A stretch of DNA of 64,000 nt from Sipunculus nudus (lineage: Eukaryota; Annelida; Sipuncula; Golfingiida; Sipunculidae), in the NCBI GenBank assembly GCA_026874595.1, contig CM049308.1:14031501-14095500 (forward strand), in the 5' to 3' direction. Under the pieces are notes generated by a model. The model ran no database searches and was not told the DNA's origin. It saw only the letters and a list, made by a program, of their open reading frames with translations. A program made the translations under genes and the position numbers. The stretch's first letter is position 1. Every line of letters begins with the position of its first letter. Of this stretch, positions 1-12,780 are shown piece by piece.

Positions 1-2518
1 ACCAGTGAATTCTATTTCAGGACCAGTGCTGCATCCATATTTGCGATTGAAGGAAATTTGTAACTTACTAGATTTATACAATAACTACTGTTTCTGTCAC
101 AAGATTTCCTGTAAAAAAAAGGGTTTGGTAAATTTTAGCACAGCTGAAAGTTGTCTGAGCTATAGGGATTGCCCATTGCCCATATGATGTCTCCATCTTA
201 CCAACTTATTGATCAGTGAACATTGGTTAGAAGTCAAGGGAATGTTTTGTAACCATTGGGGCTAGACACTTCTGATTTTGCAGTCAGACAGTTGTAGCTG
301 AAATCTCCTATCTCAATGAATAAACTTTGTCCAAGTTTCTTGAGTTCTTGATTGTTAATTTTAGTAACATTCTGTCATGAATGTATATGGCCAACATGTC
401 ATCCATTAACCTCCTCAGCCAAAGACTAATTTGTCATTTATCTACTTGTGTGTAAGTTCTGGTACACTTAAAAGTAGGCCACTGTGACCTCATTTGTGTC
501 ATTTGCCCACACTGAGAATTTCCCTTTTTTTCTAACTTATAATTTCCTAATTCACACTGAATATTTTTGGAAATACAATTTAGAAATATTTTAAAGAGCT
601 TACTGCAACTCTCTACTTACAAACAGTTAATGTAAAAATCTAAGCATTCATATCAGGTATTAAGTCATATATCCTTTGCTGATCTTGTCCGAGTCCCCCT
701 GGGCATGATTGCCACTTGTTGATGTGAAGGTGAAACATACTTTTTTAAGTGGAACATTCAGCATGTATGTCAATATAGTTTTCACAATGATGACTGGTTC
801 CCAGAAATTGCATGTGGCAGGCAAAACATTGTTATTAAAATGACATAATGCTGGGTGCGTGAGTGAATATCATTACCCACGTTACCCCACGGAACTAAGT
901 GTCATTTCATGTTGTGATGAAGATGGAATTGTAGCAAATGCTGTCTTAATAGATGAAATGACCATGTTATACTGTTGTTGAGTGGCTATACCAGCGGAAT
1001 GGTCGGATATGCCATGCACCAGCTTGGCTGATTTGCCTGTGAAATATGTGACCCATTGTGGAGTTAGTGAATGGTGTATATAGTGTCATCGTTTGTGCTA
1101 CACTTGCCTTGCCACTCAGCTGGATATTGTATTAACATATCTTGCTTGTAGTTTCATATTGTAGCTAGTGTTACTGCTGCTGTGCAAGTTAATAGTCACA
1201 ATATTGAATATAATGCCATACCAACTAATAACCAAATGACTGATACTGTATGTCATTTATTTTCAATATCATATATTGTGTATCATTCCATATGGAATAC
1301 ATTTATTGTATTACCTAGATAAGATATTAAGTTCTGGTGTTCAGATTGATGTGTTTTGATGCAGTCATAAATGAGTGCTATCATAATTAATTAGATATTT
1401 CTGAATAGTGTAAAGTACCATTGAAGTTTGATCACAAATGTAAAGTATATATATTCAGTATTATTATTTCTTATTTTTCAGTATTATAATATATTTATTT
1501 TAATATTTTAAATGATCATTAAAATACCAAGATTTTAAGTTAATAATTTATTTCTTATCATTTCTTAAATATACTATTTAAGTTAGATGAATGGTGTGAT
1601 ATGTATATATCCTATAAGTCATTTTGCATTATAATTTATTTACTGTCAAGTCTAATTGAATGACAATTGATACTCCATGGTGTTAATTATTTCAGAATCA
1701 TATTGCATTATAACAACAAAATGTATCCAGCACCAGTGAAGTTACTGGCGTTTTGTTAATTTTTTCAGCAGTGTGATCTATTTTTTTAATCCATACTATC
1801 TAGTTGTCCTTTTAGATCCAATCATTAGGTCGCATTGCTTTCCCCCCAGAGAATTGATTGAATGACATTAAACATTTCTTCACATGAATACATGATACAT
1901 GGTGGTACAGTTATTTGCTAAACAGCAGGTGGTTCCACTTAGATTCAGCCGTGTAGATGCGTTACATATTGATCCATTAAATGCATTATTCATCTTAATA
2001 ATGTGTCCATATTGAAACGTGTACAACCGGAAGGCAGTGATGTGTGTGATAGCATCATCATGATCACCTGAACTAATGGTTTGTGATTGAAAGAAAATAT
2101 TTCATATAATAAGCCAACTTTATCTGCTTTACTAAAGTACTGATCTAGCTGTGAACATATGTGAGTGCTGGAATCACAAACATTTATACTGCAGAGACAC
2201 TGATAGTCAGATACGAGAGCACTGAACCATGAAGGCTTAAAATAAGCCCATATCACCATTATAGTTATTCATATATACTGATTGATAACTAAAGCAACTC
2301 TTTAGATAACACTAATTAACACACAACTAACAAGTACTGTAGACCCCCTTTTAATATTGGCAGCCATAAAAAGAAACTTAAATTTGGAAATCTTGACTTT
2401 TTTCTGAACTCATTGTGCTGCCATAAATAGATGGTTTATCTGAAATGAACTGTGAGAAGACCACTTGTTGGAACATAGCACTCCTTTGTTTTAATTTTCA
2501 CTTCCCCATGCTTTGTTG
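1..2518. other. no gene seen
   Basis: AT-rich noncoding sequence with scattered stops in all frames. No repeat, RNA gene or exon that I can support. Confidence 0.6.
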
Positions 2519-3390
2519 TCCCCCACTCCCCGGATGCAGGGGACATAGTTTAGGGTTTGTCTGTCTGTCTGTCAGTCTCTCTGTCCGTCTGTCAGGTTTT
2601 GTTTCTGTGCGATAACTGTCCTTAATCTCATACGATTTCATCCAAATTTGGGTCAGTGATTGCTCTCGTGCATACCTTGGTTGGGATTGGTTTTGGAGTG
2701 TCTGGCTTCTGTCTGTCACATTGTCTGTCTGTCAGGTTTTCGTTTCAGTGCGATAACTTTCCTAAATATTATTGGATTTCATTCAAATTTTGGGCAGTGA
2801 TTGCTCTCATGCATACCTTGGGTGGGATTGGTTTTGGAGTGTCTGGCTTCTGTCTGTCTGTCTGTCTGTCACTTTGTTTGTCTGTCAATGTGTCAGGTTT
2901 TCGTTTCAGTGCTATAACTTTCCTTAATTTATCCGTTTTCATTCAAATTTTGGTCAGTGATTGCTCTCATGCATACCCTGGTCGGGATTTGTTTTGGAGT
3001 GTCTGGCTTCTGTTTGTCTGTCTGTATGCCTGTCACTTTGTCGATCTGTCTGTCAGGTTTTCATTTCCATGCGATAACTTTCCCAAATATTTTCCGATGT
3101 CATTCAATTTGGATTTGTTTTGTAGTGTCTGACTTATGTCCGTCGGTCTGTCTGTCACTCTGTCAATGTGTCAGGTTTTCGTTTCTGTGGGATAACTTTC
3201 CTTAATTTATCTGTTTTCATTCAAATTTTGGTCAGTGATTGCTCTCATGCATACCCTGGTCGGGATTTGTTTAGGAGTGTCTGGCTTCTGTCTGTCTGTC
3301 TGTCTGTCACTCTGTCTGTCCATCCTTTATCAAGCATGAAAAACAACAAGATCCCAAAGATGGGGACATTAATTCCATGAATTTGTTTGT
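2519..3390 (+). mobile_element. pearl-like element with CTGT microsatellite and ~140-bp core repeats
   Basis: Left end CCCCACTCCCCGGATGCAGG can fold into a short hairpin and is followed by GACATAGTTT and repeated CTGT. The core phrase GTCAGTGATTGCTCT recurs near 2652, 2793, 2953 and 3231, giving periods of about 140-160 bp, with one unit having lost the phrase. It ends GGGGACATTAATTCCATGAA. The right end and leader match the single-core copy at 49226-49641, which fixes both boundaries. The 158- and 82-codon open frames across it are repeat artefacts, open because of the CTGT runs. Confidence 0.7.
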
Positions 3391-5530
3391 TTTTATCATT
3401 ATTTAATTCTTGGTTATTTCTGTTTAGCTTCTCTCAGTCTTGCCAAACAGATTTAGGTTTCATTTGTCACATAAAAAAGGAAGGCAGCACATTGGCTTGA
3501 TCTCAAATCTAAATCAGGACGTTGCCATGATGATGGACTGACACAATCATGGCTAGGGATGTAACAAACAACCGAACGCTCTTGAGTCTGCAATCTATGC
3601 AAGAAATTCCAGCACATATACTTAATTGCAATCTCATAAAAAACCCATATTTAAGCCTATAGTAATAAGCATAGAGAAATACCAGAAAATGAATAAGACA
3701 GTCTCTTAAAAGACAGTGTGTTATATAAATTTCTATCCAGTATTTTGATGTGTCCCTTTTGGTACTGGGTAAAATCGAAGTCAAAAGAACATGTGATTCA
3801 TTAGCACTTATTGAACTTAACAAGCTATTTACATATATGTTTCTGGAAAATTGTTAAGGGGCAGTGAAAAAAAAGAGAACGAGAGGGAGCCATCTTCTCT
3901 CTTATACATACAAGTCTAAACACATACAGCTGGTATGAAGGTTAATATGACATAGATTCATTCAGTTGTTTGTTGCTGATGTTTCACTGATCATCAACAT
4001 CTGTTTTACTGTGTGAACTATTTGGGATCTGCAGCAACTAAATCAATACATTCAGTTGATATGAGACACATATGCAGCTTTTTAAAATATCACTAACTGG
4101 AGGAGCAGATTGGCATAAAATGAGGGAGTTAGAAAAAGTTCACCTAGAATAATGATGCTTTTATTTTAGATGCCTCATGCCCTGATAACATAGTGGTCCC
4201 TACAGACTCTCTGAATGTATCATGTGTAGCCAATGAAAACATTTTCTCCCAGCACGAAAGGCAGGTGCAAGCAAGAACGGTTGGCATTTAGAGGATAATT
4301 TAGCAGAAACGAAAAACCAGTTAACATTCTCTGATGATGTCTCCTCTAGGTTTAGAAATAAAAGTGCCAAGGCTTAAAGGCACGCAAGTGTACCCAGGCA
4401 TAAGGGCATGCAATGTCCGCCGGGAGATTAAGCTAATGAGACACAATGAAATTACTTGACATGAAAGAATACCGAAGCAGGGCAAGCTTCATCATATTAT
4501 GTTCTGCTGTTCCGGGAAACCACAGAAATTTTATTCTTGAAGGAACAGATTCAGGGTAATTTGTTTCTCACAAGATTAAGGTGAAGGTGACCTAATCAGT
4601 AATGTGCTCTGTTGAAACAAGACATCAGAATTTGGAACAGGGCAGATGTTTTGAACTGATCCAGTAAAGCATTGACTTAATTAACTGGAAAGAAATTGTT
4701 GATGTTAATTCTGTATGTAAAACGGTCCTTTGAAAACAGTCTTCTGTTGATTAAGTTGTGAGATGTAATGTCAAATCTCCTTTCGTTTATTGGGCGTATT
4801 AGGTTTGTGTGAAATACAGTTGTTATAGCAAACAGACACATGAGTTGTATATATCAGCACACAGAAAAAAATCAATATAAAAATAAAAATAAAATAAAAC
4901 ATGAACAGATTGCAGAAGTTAATACACATTTTGGCTAATTACCCGTAATAACTCCACTAGCAGTCACATGTAAAAGATGGTGATCAGTTATTGATCTCGC
5001 AAATATTAAAAAAGTACAAATGTTCAATGAATAACAAAGAAGTTAGAAAGTTATAGGGTACCACCACTGTCTCAGAGCCACAAGACAGATAAGGTAAACT
5101 AATGTACTCAAGAAATAAATTAGACATTTTCAACGGGCTAATTGCTTTTATGTGAACATTTTTAATGTTATAAAGAAGTATTTCTGTATAGGGATAAATT
5201 CAAACACATCTGCCAGGACGTTTATACCTAGTGTCATGGTTTACCAGCCTGGTTCACAGATTAGCTCCAGAACAAAGCTGGTCCCCAATACCAATGAATT
5301 GCCCAGTAATGGGAAAGAATAATTTGAATTAAAGATTCATTATGGTGTCACAGATTACCTCCAGTTTTCAGTGGATTGTTCATTGGGTGTTACCCTAACC
5401 CTATATGAAATTTTATCAGAATCTGTATAGAGAAAACAGAACAACTAACCAAGGGAAAATATATTATTGCCTCACATGGTGTAGGTATAATTATCAGGAA
5501 AGAGACACTGTAAGAATTTAAAAATGTTTA
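3391..5530. other. no gene seen apart from the weak exon at 4170
   Basis: AT-rich noncoding. About 4150-4500 is richer in GC, including GCATAAGGGCATGC and CCGCCGGGAG, without a clear reading frame. Confidence 0.5.
4170..4264 (+). CDS. weak candidate exon
   Basis: Good acceptor (GATGCTTTTATTTTAG). Read in phase 1 it is open for 31 codons (DASCPDNIVVPTDSLNVSCV then ANENIFSQHERQ) to a possible donor CAG|GTGCAA; the frame runs on eight more codons to TAG. Composition is protein-like, but the donor is weak and no neighbouring exon with matching phase was found. Confidence 0.2.
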
Positions 5531-6177
5531 TGTCCCCGCCACAAAGTGGCCGGGGTATATAGTTTTACCCATGTCTGTCATTCCATCATTCCGTCATTCC
5601 GAAATGAAACAGTTGTACAGACTTTTTTTGGCAATGCCTGCAAATATTGGCCTGATTTTTGGTGTGTGGGCAGATAATGACCAGTTACAGATTGAGTCGT
5701 GTTTCGTCCCGGTTGACCTACTTTTGACCGTTTGACAGCTCCAGAACATAGAAAATTTCATGAAAAATAGAAATTTTCATTACAAATGCACATGTACAGA
5801 TTTTTTTTTCCAATATCTGCATAATTTTAGGTCTGTAGGTGCAAAATGACCACTTTCAGATCAAGTTCGCATTTTGTCCAGGTTAACCTTCTTTTGACCG
5901 TATGATGGCTCTGGAACATAGAAAATCACATGAAAAATAGAAATTTTAAAGATAAATGCACATGTACCAACTTTTTTTCACAATGCTTGCAGATATTGGC
6001 CTAATTTTTGGTGTGTGGGCACAGAATGACCACTTACAGATTGAGGTTGCGTTTTGTCGTGGTTGACCTACTTTTAACCATTAGACGGCTCCTGACATAG
6101 AAAATTTTACAAACTTTAACAAATATTTCTAATTTGCTCTAGGCGAGGGCATTTGTGTTGTTCCGACACATCTAGTT
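5531..6177 (+). mobile_element. pearl-like element, same family as 39511
   Basis: Begins TGTCCCCGCCACAAAGTGG with the same hairpin and GTATATAGTTTTACCCATG leader as the copy at 39511, then a CATTCCGT microsatellite and about three core repeats of ~170-180 bp (GGCCTGATTTTTGGTGTGTG in each). It ends ...GACACATCTAGTT, the probable intact right terminus. No open reading frame. Core copies differ from one another by roughly 15-20% by eye, so this insertion looks older than the one at 39511. Confidence 0.75.
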
Positions 6178-9100
6178 TATTATTATAATAGCCATACAAA
6201 AAAATGTTTTTTAAAGTGGCTGTTATCAGGGTTCATACTATCTTCCAGTTCCACAGACAGACTACTGAGAATTTTGCCCATCATTCAAAGCATCTTAAAA
6301 ATTAATTGCCAGCACCAGCATAAATGAAACAAGATGTTACATTCAGTTAGGGCCCTTTATCATAAAATCTTTTTGGATGTGTTGACCTTAGTGTTATTTT
6401 GTCTTCAGGAAAAATGCATGTCTTAAAATAATTGCCTACTTACTTTTTTATTGGTTTACAGACAAGCTGAAGACAGATATAACCTCATTGTCACAGTTTT
6501 CATAAATATTGTAGTACAGCATGTCTGCCCCATGTCTGGCCAAAAGTATTCATGACCCAGCAATGTGATTTATTTATACATAATAGGTTTTGTTTTATTG
6601 TATATGGTCTCCCTCAGTAGCTAGTCATGGATATAAACATGAGATGGATTAATAATGAAAAATTACATGATGCAAACATGTTCACATCAATTTTGTATAT
6701 CATCAAATATGTGCTTTCCTGTCTGACAGCAGTTCTGACAAGAACTGTTATCACAGATTGGTTATACATAGCCTGAGGATAGATTCTTTATGTATAGAAT
6801 ACAGATTCAGAATGTGGATAAAAATCTGTATTGACTAAATAAATAAGATCTGTGAGATTCCTTATGTCTGGATCCAGCATGGAGCATGCATATTCAGCAA
6901 AGCAAATCACTACACTTATTTTTACAGGTTCAAAATAGTATCCCAGAGTGACACAGAGAAAATGGTGAGAAAATAGTATCCAAGAGTGACACAGAGAAAA
7001 TATGCATGTTGCTGTGATGATACATATTTTCATGTATGTTTTCAGTTGATAACTAATAAGTGTATACACATGCTTTTACTTGAATTTTTAATAAAATCTA
7101 ACCCTCAGTGCAGGGTTAAAACTCAGTAGCTACACTTTATTGTAATATTCTGTTAGTAGTTTGCACAAGTATACAAGTCCTCATAGTTTGTGACTTTTTC
7201 CTACTATACTCGAAATGGACTCGGCCTGATATATGGAGTCTTTACCTCTGAGTACAAGTTTGAGACCAGGATCCTCGAGTCTGAGTCATGATTCGAGTCC
7301 TTCATCACTGAACTTGACAGAACCACAGCAGTTCACTCTTAATAGTCTTATTTCTTGACAATAGTTTATGAAATTTAGATTATCCCTTGACCACCTGCAT
7401 ATGCATACATAAAACATGAAACCCAGAAGGTTGAATGAAACCTTTTTGTATTGTGTGGCTACCTTCATCTTTATTAAATAGACAAAACCACCAACTGAAA
7501 AAAAAAATATTCTAACACTGAAATATTTTCAAGTGATCACTTCTGTTTCAATAACTTATAATAAGTACCGATATTATGTTTAAATTTCATAAAGATCTGG
7601 CCGAGTTGAATTATTGGGACTTGTTATTGCATTACAAGTGACCATAGTTCCCAGAATGCCAGCATAGTTTAAGCACACTGTCCTCCACAGGCTATCTATA
7701 ATTTAATAGTATAAAAAATCAAATTAATTAATTTCTCGGGAAAAGGATTAGGTGTTAAAATTCTATTAAAACATGGCTGTTTCTAATTGAACCATTTATG
7801 TAATTTGTTAAATTTTCTTTAATCAACAAATTAATTAGGAACATAATTAGCCAATTAATTAATTGAATCAGATGTCATTTCAGCTTAGATCTGTTTTACC
7901 TTGAGATATTCTAAATAATCAATGTAATGGAATGTTATCTGATGCAGATCCCTTCTTAAAGACTCTTAATTAATTTAGTCATTGTAAGGAAATATAACCT
8001 CATAGGGGGAAAATTATCATAAGCAGTGTCTGTGCACCAGGATTTGAGCATCAGTCACTTTGCTAGGAGGTCTACATCCCTTTTAGCTATGACAACCCAA
8101 CTCAGTAGGCAATGATAATTTGGCTGGTAAGCCTACTTGAGCCGTGATACAAGTAATATCTGAATGCATTGCAGTGGTCTTCCATCATGTTGCATTCATG
8201 TTGTGGTTAACAGCCCATAATTTTAAAATTGTGTTACGAATGATGCATTAACACAAGAGAATACGTGTGAACTCACAACCCAAACTGAAACTCCATCTCA
8301 ATGGTAACAAGTCATTTCCTGTATTGCATACAAGTTGGCTGCATCTACTAGTAACCTGTGCGAGCCATGCCTGTATTCATGCGGTCAGAAACACTGAGAG
8401 GTTTACCAATATGCTAAGTTAAAATGGAACATTTCTTGGTCATGTTTGGTGTTGTTAGAAAGTATACTAAAAAAGCTAAAGATTAGTCTGATTTATGTCA
8501 ATTGACAGTGTACCTGTAGGCCATGAGGCATTGTCAAAAATGACAAATTATTTACATCCTCATGGGGTCTTATAATTTGTTCCTAAAACCTAGATGTAAA
8601 GGCACTCTGACAGCCAGTAATGTGGACAAAATCTCAGAGGGCCGATATTGCGCTACGTCCCCTTTCACTTGTCCAACCAGCTGACTGAAGGATTGCTATG
8701 TTTAATGAGCAGCTATTCCTGTTAGTTTGTGAAGCAACCACAAGGTATCAGAAGAGGGAATTATGTGAAAAATAAAATTTAATTTATTATGAATGATGTA
8801 TTGTTAATAATTCCTTAAATGCTTAGGCTTTCCATAGATTGACTGGGCATGATTCTGTATTCATGAATGTATAGTCAAGGCATATCCTCTGTCTTGCTGA
8901 ATTTTCATAGACAGTACATGTAGCTTTACAAGGGGTGATCATCATATTAGAGGCAATATCTTCACTGCATTGCCATGTATGTGCCCATTCCTGAAATCAG
9001 ATAACCAGATTGGCAGCATGCATAAAGTCAAGACAATGTATCTAGATTTTCTTAAGACAAGATATATTATCTTATCATAAGAAAAATTTACTTCATCATA

Positions 9101-9579
9101 ACATCCAAAGATATTGTTTCTTGGCATAAGATATCTTTTTCTGGTAGGCAGAAAAATGATCTTATCAGGAGAAATTTTTTCTTATCGTAAGAAAAATTTC
9201 TCTTGCCCCACATTGGATTCACTGAAAAATGTTCTAGCCATAAGGTATTATTCTCATAGTAAGAAAGTATAAGCAGTTGGGTGAGAAAATTAATTCTTTA
9301 AGAAAATTATTCTTGGCAGTGCAGCTTCTTTCTCAATAAAGTGAAACATCACATGAAGAATATGTAGTATCATATCATTCTTAACTTAGCTGATGAGACT
9401 GCAGTTTGTTTCATGGGATTTTATAAAGTAGATTGCTGATGATGAAAAAAAAATACAGGTTAACAATGTGTATCATGTTCTTGCAAATCATTCCACACAG
9501 TCTCATAGTTTATAAAAAGAATATAAAATACTAAATATATATTGTCATGTTAGATTGATTTTGTATCTCCTGTGTACAG
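6178..9579. other. no gene seen apart from a SINE head
   Basis: AT-rich. Good acceptor-like strings near 6412 and 6472 open short frames (for example DRYNLIVTVFINIVV), but no donor follows, so they are not annotated. A GAGTC-rich stretch lies at 7205-7305. Confidence 0.5.
8035..8105 (-). repeat. tRNA-like SINE head
   Basis: On the minus strand TAGCTAAAAGGG (A-box-like, 8078-8089) and GCTCAAATCC (B-box-like, 8040-8049). Not a complete tRNA. Confidence 0.35.
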
Positions 9580-9734
9580 TTCCCAACCCACATGACACAG
9601 CCAAGACAACCGGTCAGACCAGCCAGTCTGCCTCAGCTACTGTTACAAAAAAAAACCAGCTTATAAAAACATCCAGTGCTGACCCATTTGAGGTGATCTC
9701 AGTACAACACCAGCCCCACTGTCTTCTCCCCTGA
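9580..9734 (+). CDS. candidate terminal coding exon of an unknown gene
   Basis: Strong acceptor TTGTATCTCCTGTGTACAG, then 50 open codons in phase 1 ending at TGA (9732-9734). The product is Ser/Thr-rich: PNPHDTAKTTGQTSQSASAT, then VTKKNQLIKTSSADPFEVIS and a short tail. The stretch is clearly richer in GC than its AT-rich surroundings. A poly(A) signal AATAAA is at 9957-9962, ~220 bases after the stop, as expected for a 3' exon. I do not recognise the protein and could not find the matching upstream exons. Confidence 0.4.
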
Positions 9735-9956
9735 GACTCCTGAGATTTCCTTCCAGGAAAAAGACCCTACAAGGTCATTAAATCCAAGCAGCATATTGAA
9801 ACATATATTGCGGTGGAAATTCCTTCTTTGGATTTGTTGACAAGTATGGTTATTAATAGGATTTTGAATTGTAAAGGGCCTTTGAATGGTTCCAGTTCAT
9901 CGATTATTTACCTTTGTTCAGTTATTACTTTGGTTGTATATTTCAGACTTTTTTTA

Positions 9957-9962
9957 AATAAA
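9957..9962 (+). terminator. poly(A) signal AATAAA after the 9580 exon
   Basis: AATAAA within TTTTTAAATAAAGATAAA, about 220 bases downstream of the TGA of the candidate terminal exon. Confidence 0.35.
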
Positions 9963-11137
9963 GATAAATATTTCACCACATTGGATGTCAGTTAATTTAA
10001 GCAAGTAAAGTTTAATGTAGGTTGCCTTTTGTTTACTGCCAGTTTGTTTCTATGTGAGATGAGCAGTTTACCTGCAAGCAGTGAAACTAGATCTTAAGCA
10101 CACACACAATAAATAGCAAATAGCTCCATCAAATTTGAGGGCCAACAGGATTCTTTTGGGTGCAAGTATATACAAAGAAAAAATAATAATTATCTAAATC
10201 ACTGATTTACTAAATGATTCAGAGGTTAAGGATATATCAAAATTTAATCAAGAAATGCAATTCAATGCATTAGTCATTTAATGCCTTTTTTACTCCTAAA
10301 TTTTAATGGCCAAATAAGATAGTTATCCTAGTACTCATCCCCATTGCTTAGTCATAATTTGAAGAACTCCAAAGTCGAACTCCTTTTGTAAGTGACACAC
10401 AGCCATATGTCATAGCCTTCCCATTAGGCATGCCGTACACGGACACTTGTGCCCACTGTGAAAAATTTCACTGCTTCTCAACTTGAGAGTCAAAAGAGTA
10501 TACTGGCTCTTTGTCAGTCCTGGACTCTATTCCAAGAGAACCCACAGAAGCTGGTGTATAAAACTTGAAATTACAACTGAATGTTCTACAAACTCCACAA
10601 AATTTAAAACGCAGGGAATAATTATGAATCCATAGTTTATTTTCTCCCCGTACATCATACATGTTGAGGATTGTATTTTAATACAGTCACCACTGGTCTC
10701 AAAATAGCAACTTTATTCGTTTTGCTGGATGTGTAAAGGAGGCATATATGAGTCACTTGATTGGTTCATTTGCCTTGTTAAAAATTCATGAAATAGCAGG
10801 CATGGTGGCTTGTTAGAGAAAGGTCTCGATGCTTCAGAGTGAGAGACCTACTTATCGGAAGAGGAGATCAGCTAGATGCTGGATCTATGACCACATAGCT
10901 GTGTTTTCTCACCCAGCTGCTCTTTGTGGTATTGTCCAATATCCCATGATTTGGTTAATAACACCCCTCTATGTAAACAGGCGACTCCAGCTGTTGTGAC
11001 AGCCAATCAGAACAACTTCCGGAGTACCCAAAACAAGGCTAAAGATAATTTGCCTTGGTAACTTTGACATCAGCACTCAGGCAAACCTGTATAGTAGTAG
11101 CCTGCTGCAAAGTTTGAAATCCTTGCCATCGCTCGCC
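9963..11137. other. no gene seen
   Basis: Mostly AT-rich. A 64-codon minus frame at 10468-10662 has protein-like composition near its end (SVGSLGIESRTDKEPVYSFD) but no supporting splice signal or family. Confidence 0.5.
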
Positions 11138-11169
11138 CCCCCCCCCCCCCTCCCCCCCCCCCCCCCCCC
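11138..11169. repeat. poly-C tract
   Basis: Run of C with a single T near its middle. G-quadruplex potential on the minus strand; assembly length is unreliable. It produces a false poly-Gly/poly-Pro frame. Confidence 0.9.
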
Positions 11170-11924
11170 GAGGACTGGCAGTATACTTCACTGGCTATAC
11201 TGGTATTTAAACTGTAAATTCTGTGTTGTTTTCTATAATCTGTGGGATGTATCCTACAGTATACCCCTGACCAGTGTATTTTACACAAAACAGCACGACC
11301 TCCACCCTTAATAGGTACATATGGAAACATGGATTCATGGTTAGCAGAACATGAAACAGTATGCAGCATGGCGGAATGGTCACTGATATAGCGATACATG
11401 TTAAACCCCCAGAAAACCAAGCATGGTTGTGATTCCAGCACATCAACTTTACAAGTCTAGCCGGTCTGCTGGGACAGGTCTGTCATGAATACAGCAGACA
11501 CAAAGCTATCTCACCCGCTGCTGTCATCAGTTTTGCAACCAGGGGAACTATTCACTCTTAACTTATTAGTGTCCAATTTTAGTACCAGGCTCTGAGGTCA
11601 CCCAGGAGACCTTAGTGGACATCACTGGGTGGCGGCATTAATGTTTTTGCAGTCAGTTTGAAATGTCAGAGTTGATCATCAAGATTATGGATTGTCTGGT
11701 CAGGTAGCTATTGCTCCTTCCTTTTTAAGTATAAATCTGCCTGCAGCAGCAATGATTTAATTTACATACCATTATCTTCCTTTAAGATTATATTCTTCAC
11801 CACAAGTAAGGGCATTGTGACCTTATTTCTTTATTTTAATTCCCAATATTTAATTCTGTTTTAGAAATATGGCACACTCATAATGTGACTTTGACATATC
11901 TGATCCCATTCACTGATGCTTCAG

Positions 11925-12780
11925 CCCTGTAGCTTCAGAAGTGCACTGACACTGTAGCCCCAGTAGTGCACTGATACTGTAGCTCCAATAGGGCACTGAC
12001 ACTGTAACTCAATTAGTGCACTGATACTGTTGCTCCAGTAGTGCACTGATACTGTAGCTCCAATAGGGCACTGACACTGTAACTCAATTAGTGCACTGAT
12101 ACTGTAGCTCCAGTAGTGCACTGATACTGTAGCTCCAATAGGGCACTGACACTGTAACTCGATTAGTGCACTGATACTGTAGCTACAGTAGTGCACTGAC
12201 ATTGTAGCTCCAGGAGTGCACTGACACCGTAGCCCCAGTAGTGCACTGACACTGTAGCTCCAATAGGGCACTGACACTGTAGCTCCATTAGGGCACTGAC
12301 ACTGTAACTCAATTAGTGCATTGATACTGTAGCTCCAGTAGTGCACTGATACTGTAGCTGGAGTAGTGCATTGGCACTCTAGCTCCAGTAGTGCACTGAC
12401 ACTGTAGCTCCCATAGGGCACTGACACTGTAACTCAATTAGTGCACTGATACTGTAGCTCCAGTAGTGCACTGTCATTGTAGCTTCAGGAGTGCACTGAC
12501 ACTGTAGCTCCAGCAGTGAAACTGACACTGTAGCTCCAGCAGGGCACTGAGACTGGCTTCAGTAGGGCACTGAGACTGTAGTTCCAAAAGAGCACTGACT
12601 GTGTTCCAAAAGAGCACTGACTACTCAGCAACTCCAATAGGGCACTGACTGTGAAGCTCTAGTAGCACACTGACACGGTGGCTCCAGGAGGGCACTGACT
12701 CAGAAACTCCAATAGGGCACTGGCTTTGCAGCTACAGTAGGTCTCTAATACTGTAGCTCAAGTAGGGCCCTGACATGGTT
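11925..12780. repeat. 25-bp minisatellite
   Basis: About two dozen regular units of the form GCACTGATACTGTAGCTCCA plus five bases (ATAGG or GTAGT), with alternating GATACTG/GACACTG versions, then degenerate units to ~12780. Three units make 75 bp, so the minus strand is open for 168 codons with a 25-residue period. That is a repeat artefact, not a gene. A shorter relative lies at 20867-20990. Confidence 0.92.

Noticed and set aside
2656-3380. 158-, 82- and 70-codon frames rich in LSVCLS
   Set aside because: Translation of CTGT microsatellite and core repeats of the pearl-like element.
7250-7310. Possible tRNA B box (GATTCGAGTCC)
   Set aside because: No A box or cloverleaf upstream; it is part of a GAGTC-rich stretch.
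4170-9734. Joining the 4170 candidate exon to the 9580 terminal exon as one gene
   Set aside because: Phases do not match (0 against 1) and no linking exon was found.
11921-12427. 168-codon minus-strand open frame with a 25-residue repeat
   Set aside because: It is the 25-bp minisatellite read through; open because the unit has no stop in any minus frame. No start context or splice signals.
11925-12780. CRISPR-like appearance of regular short repeats
   Set aside because: There are no unique spacers between units, and the sequence is clearly a eukaryotic genome.
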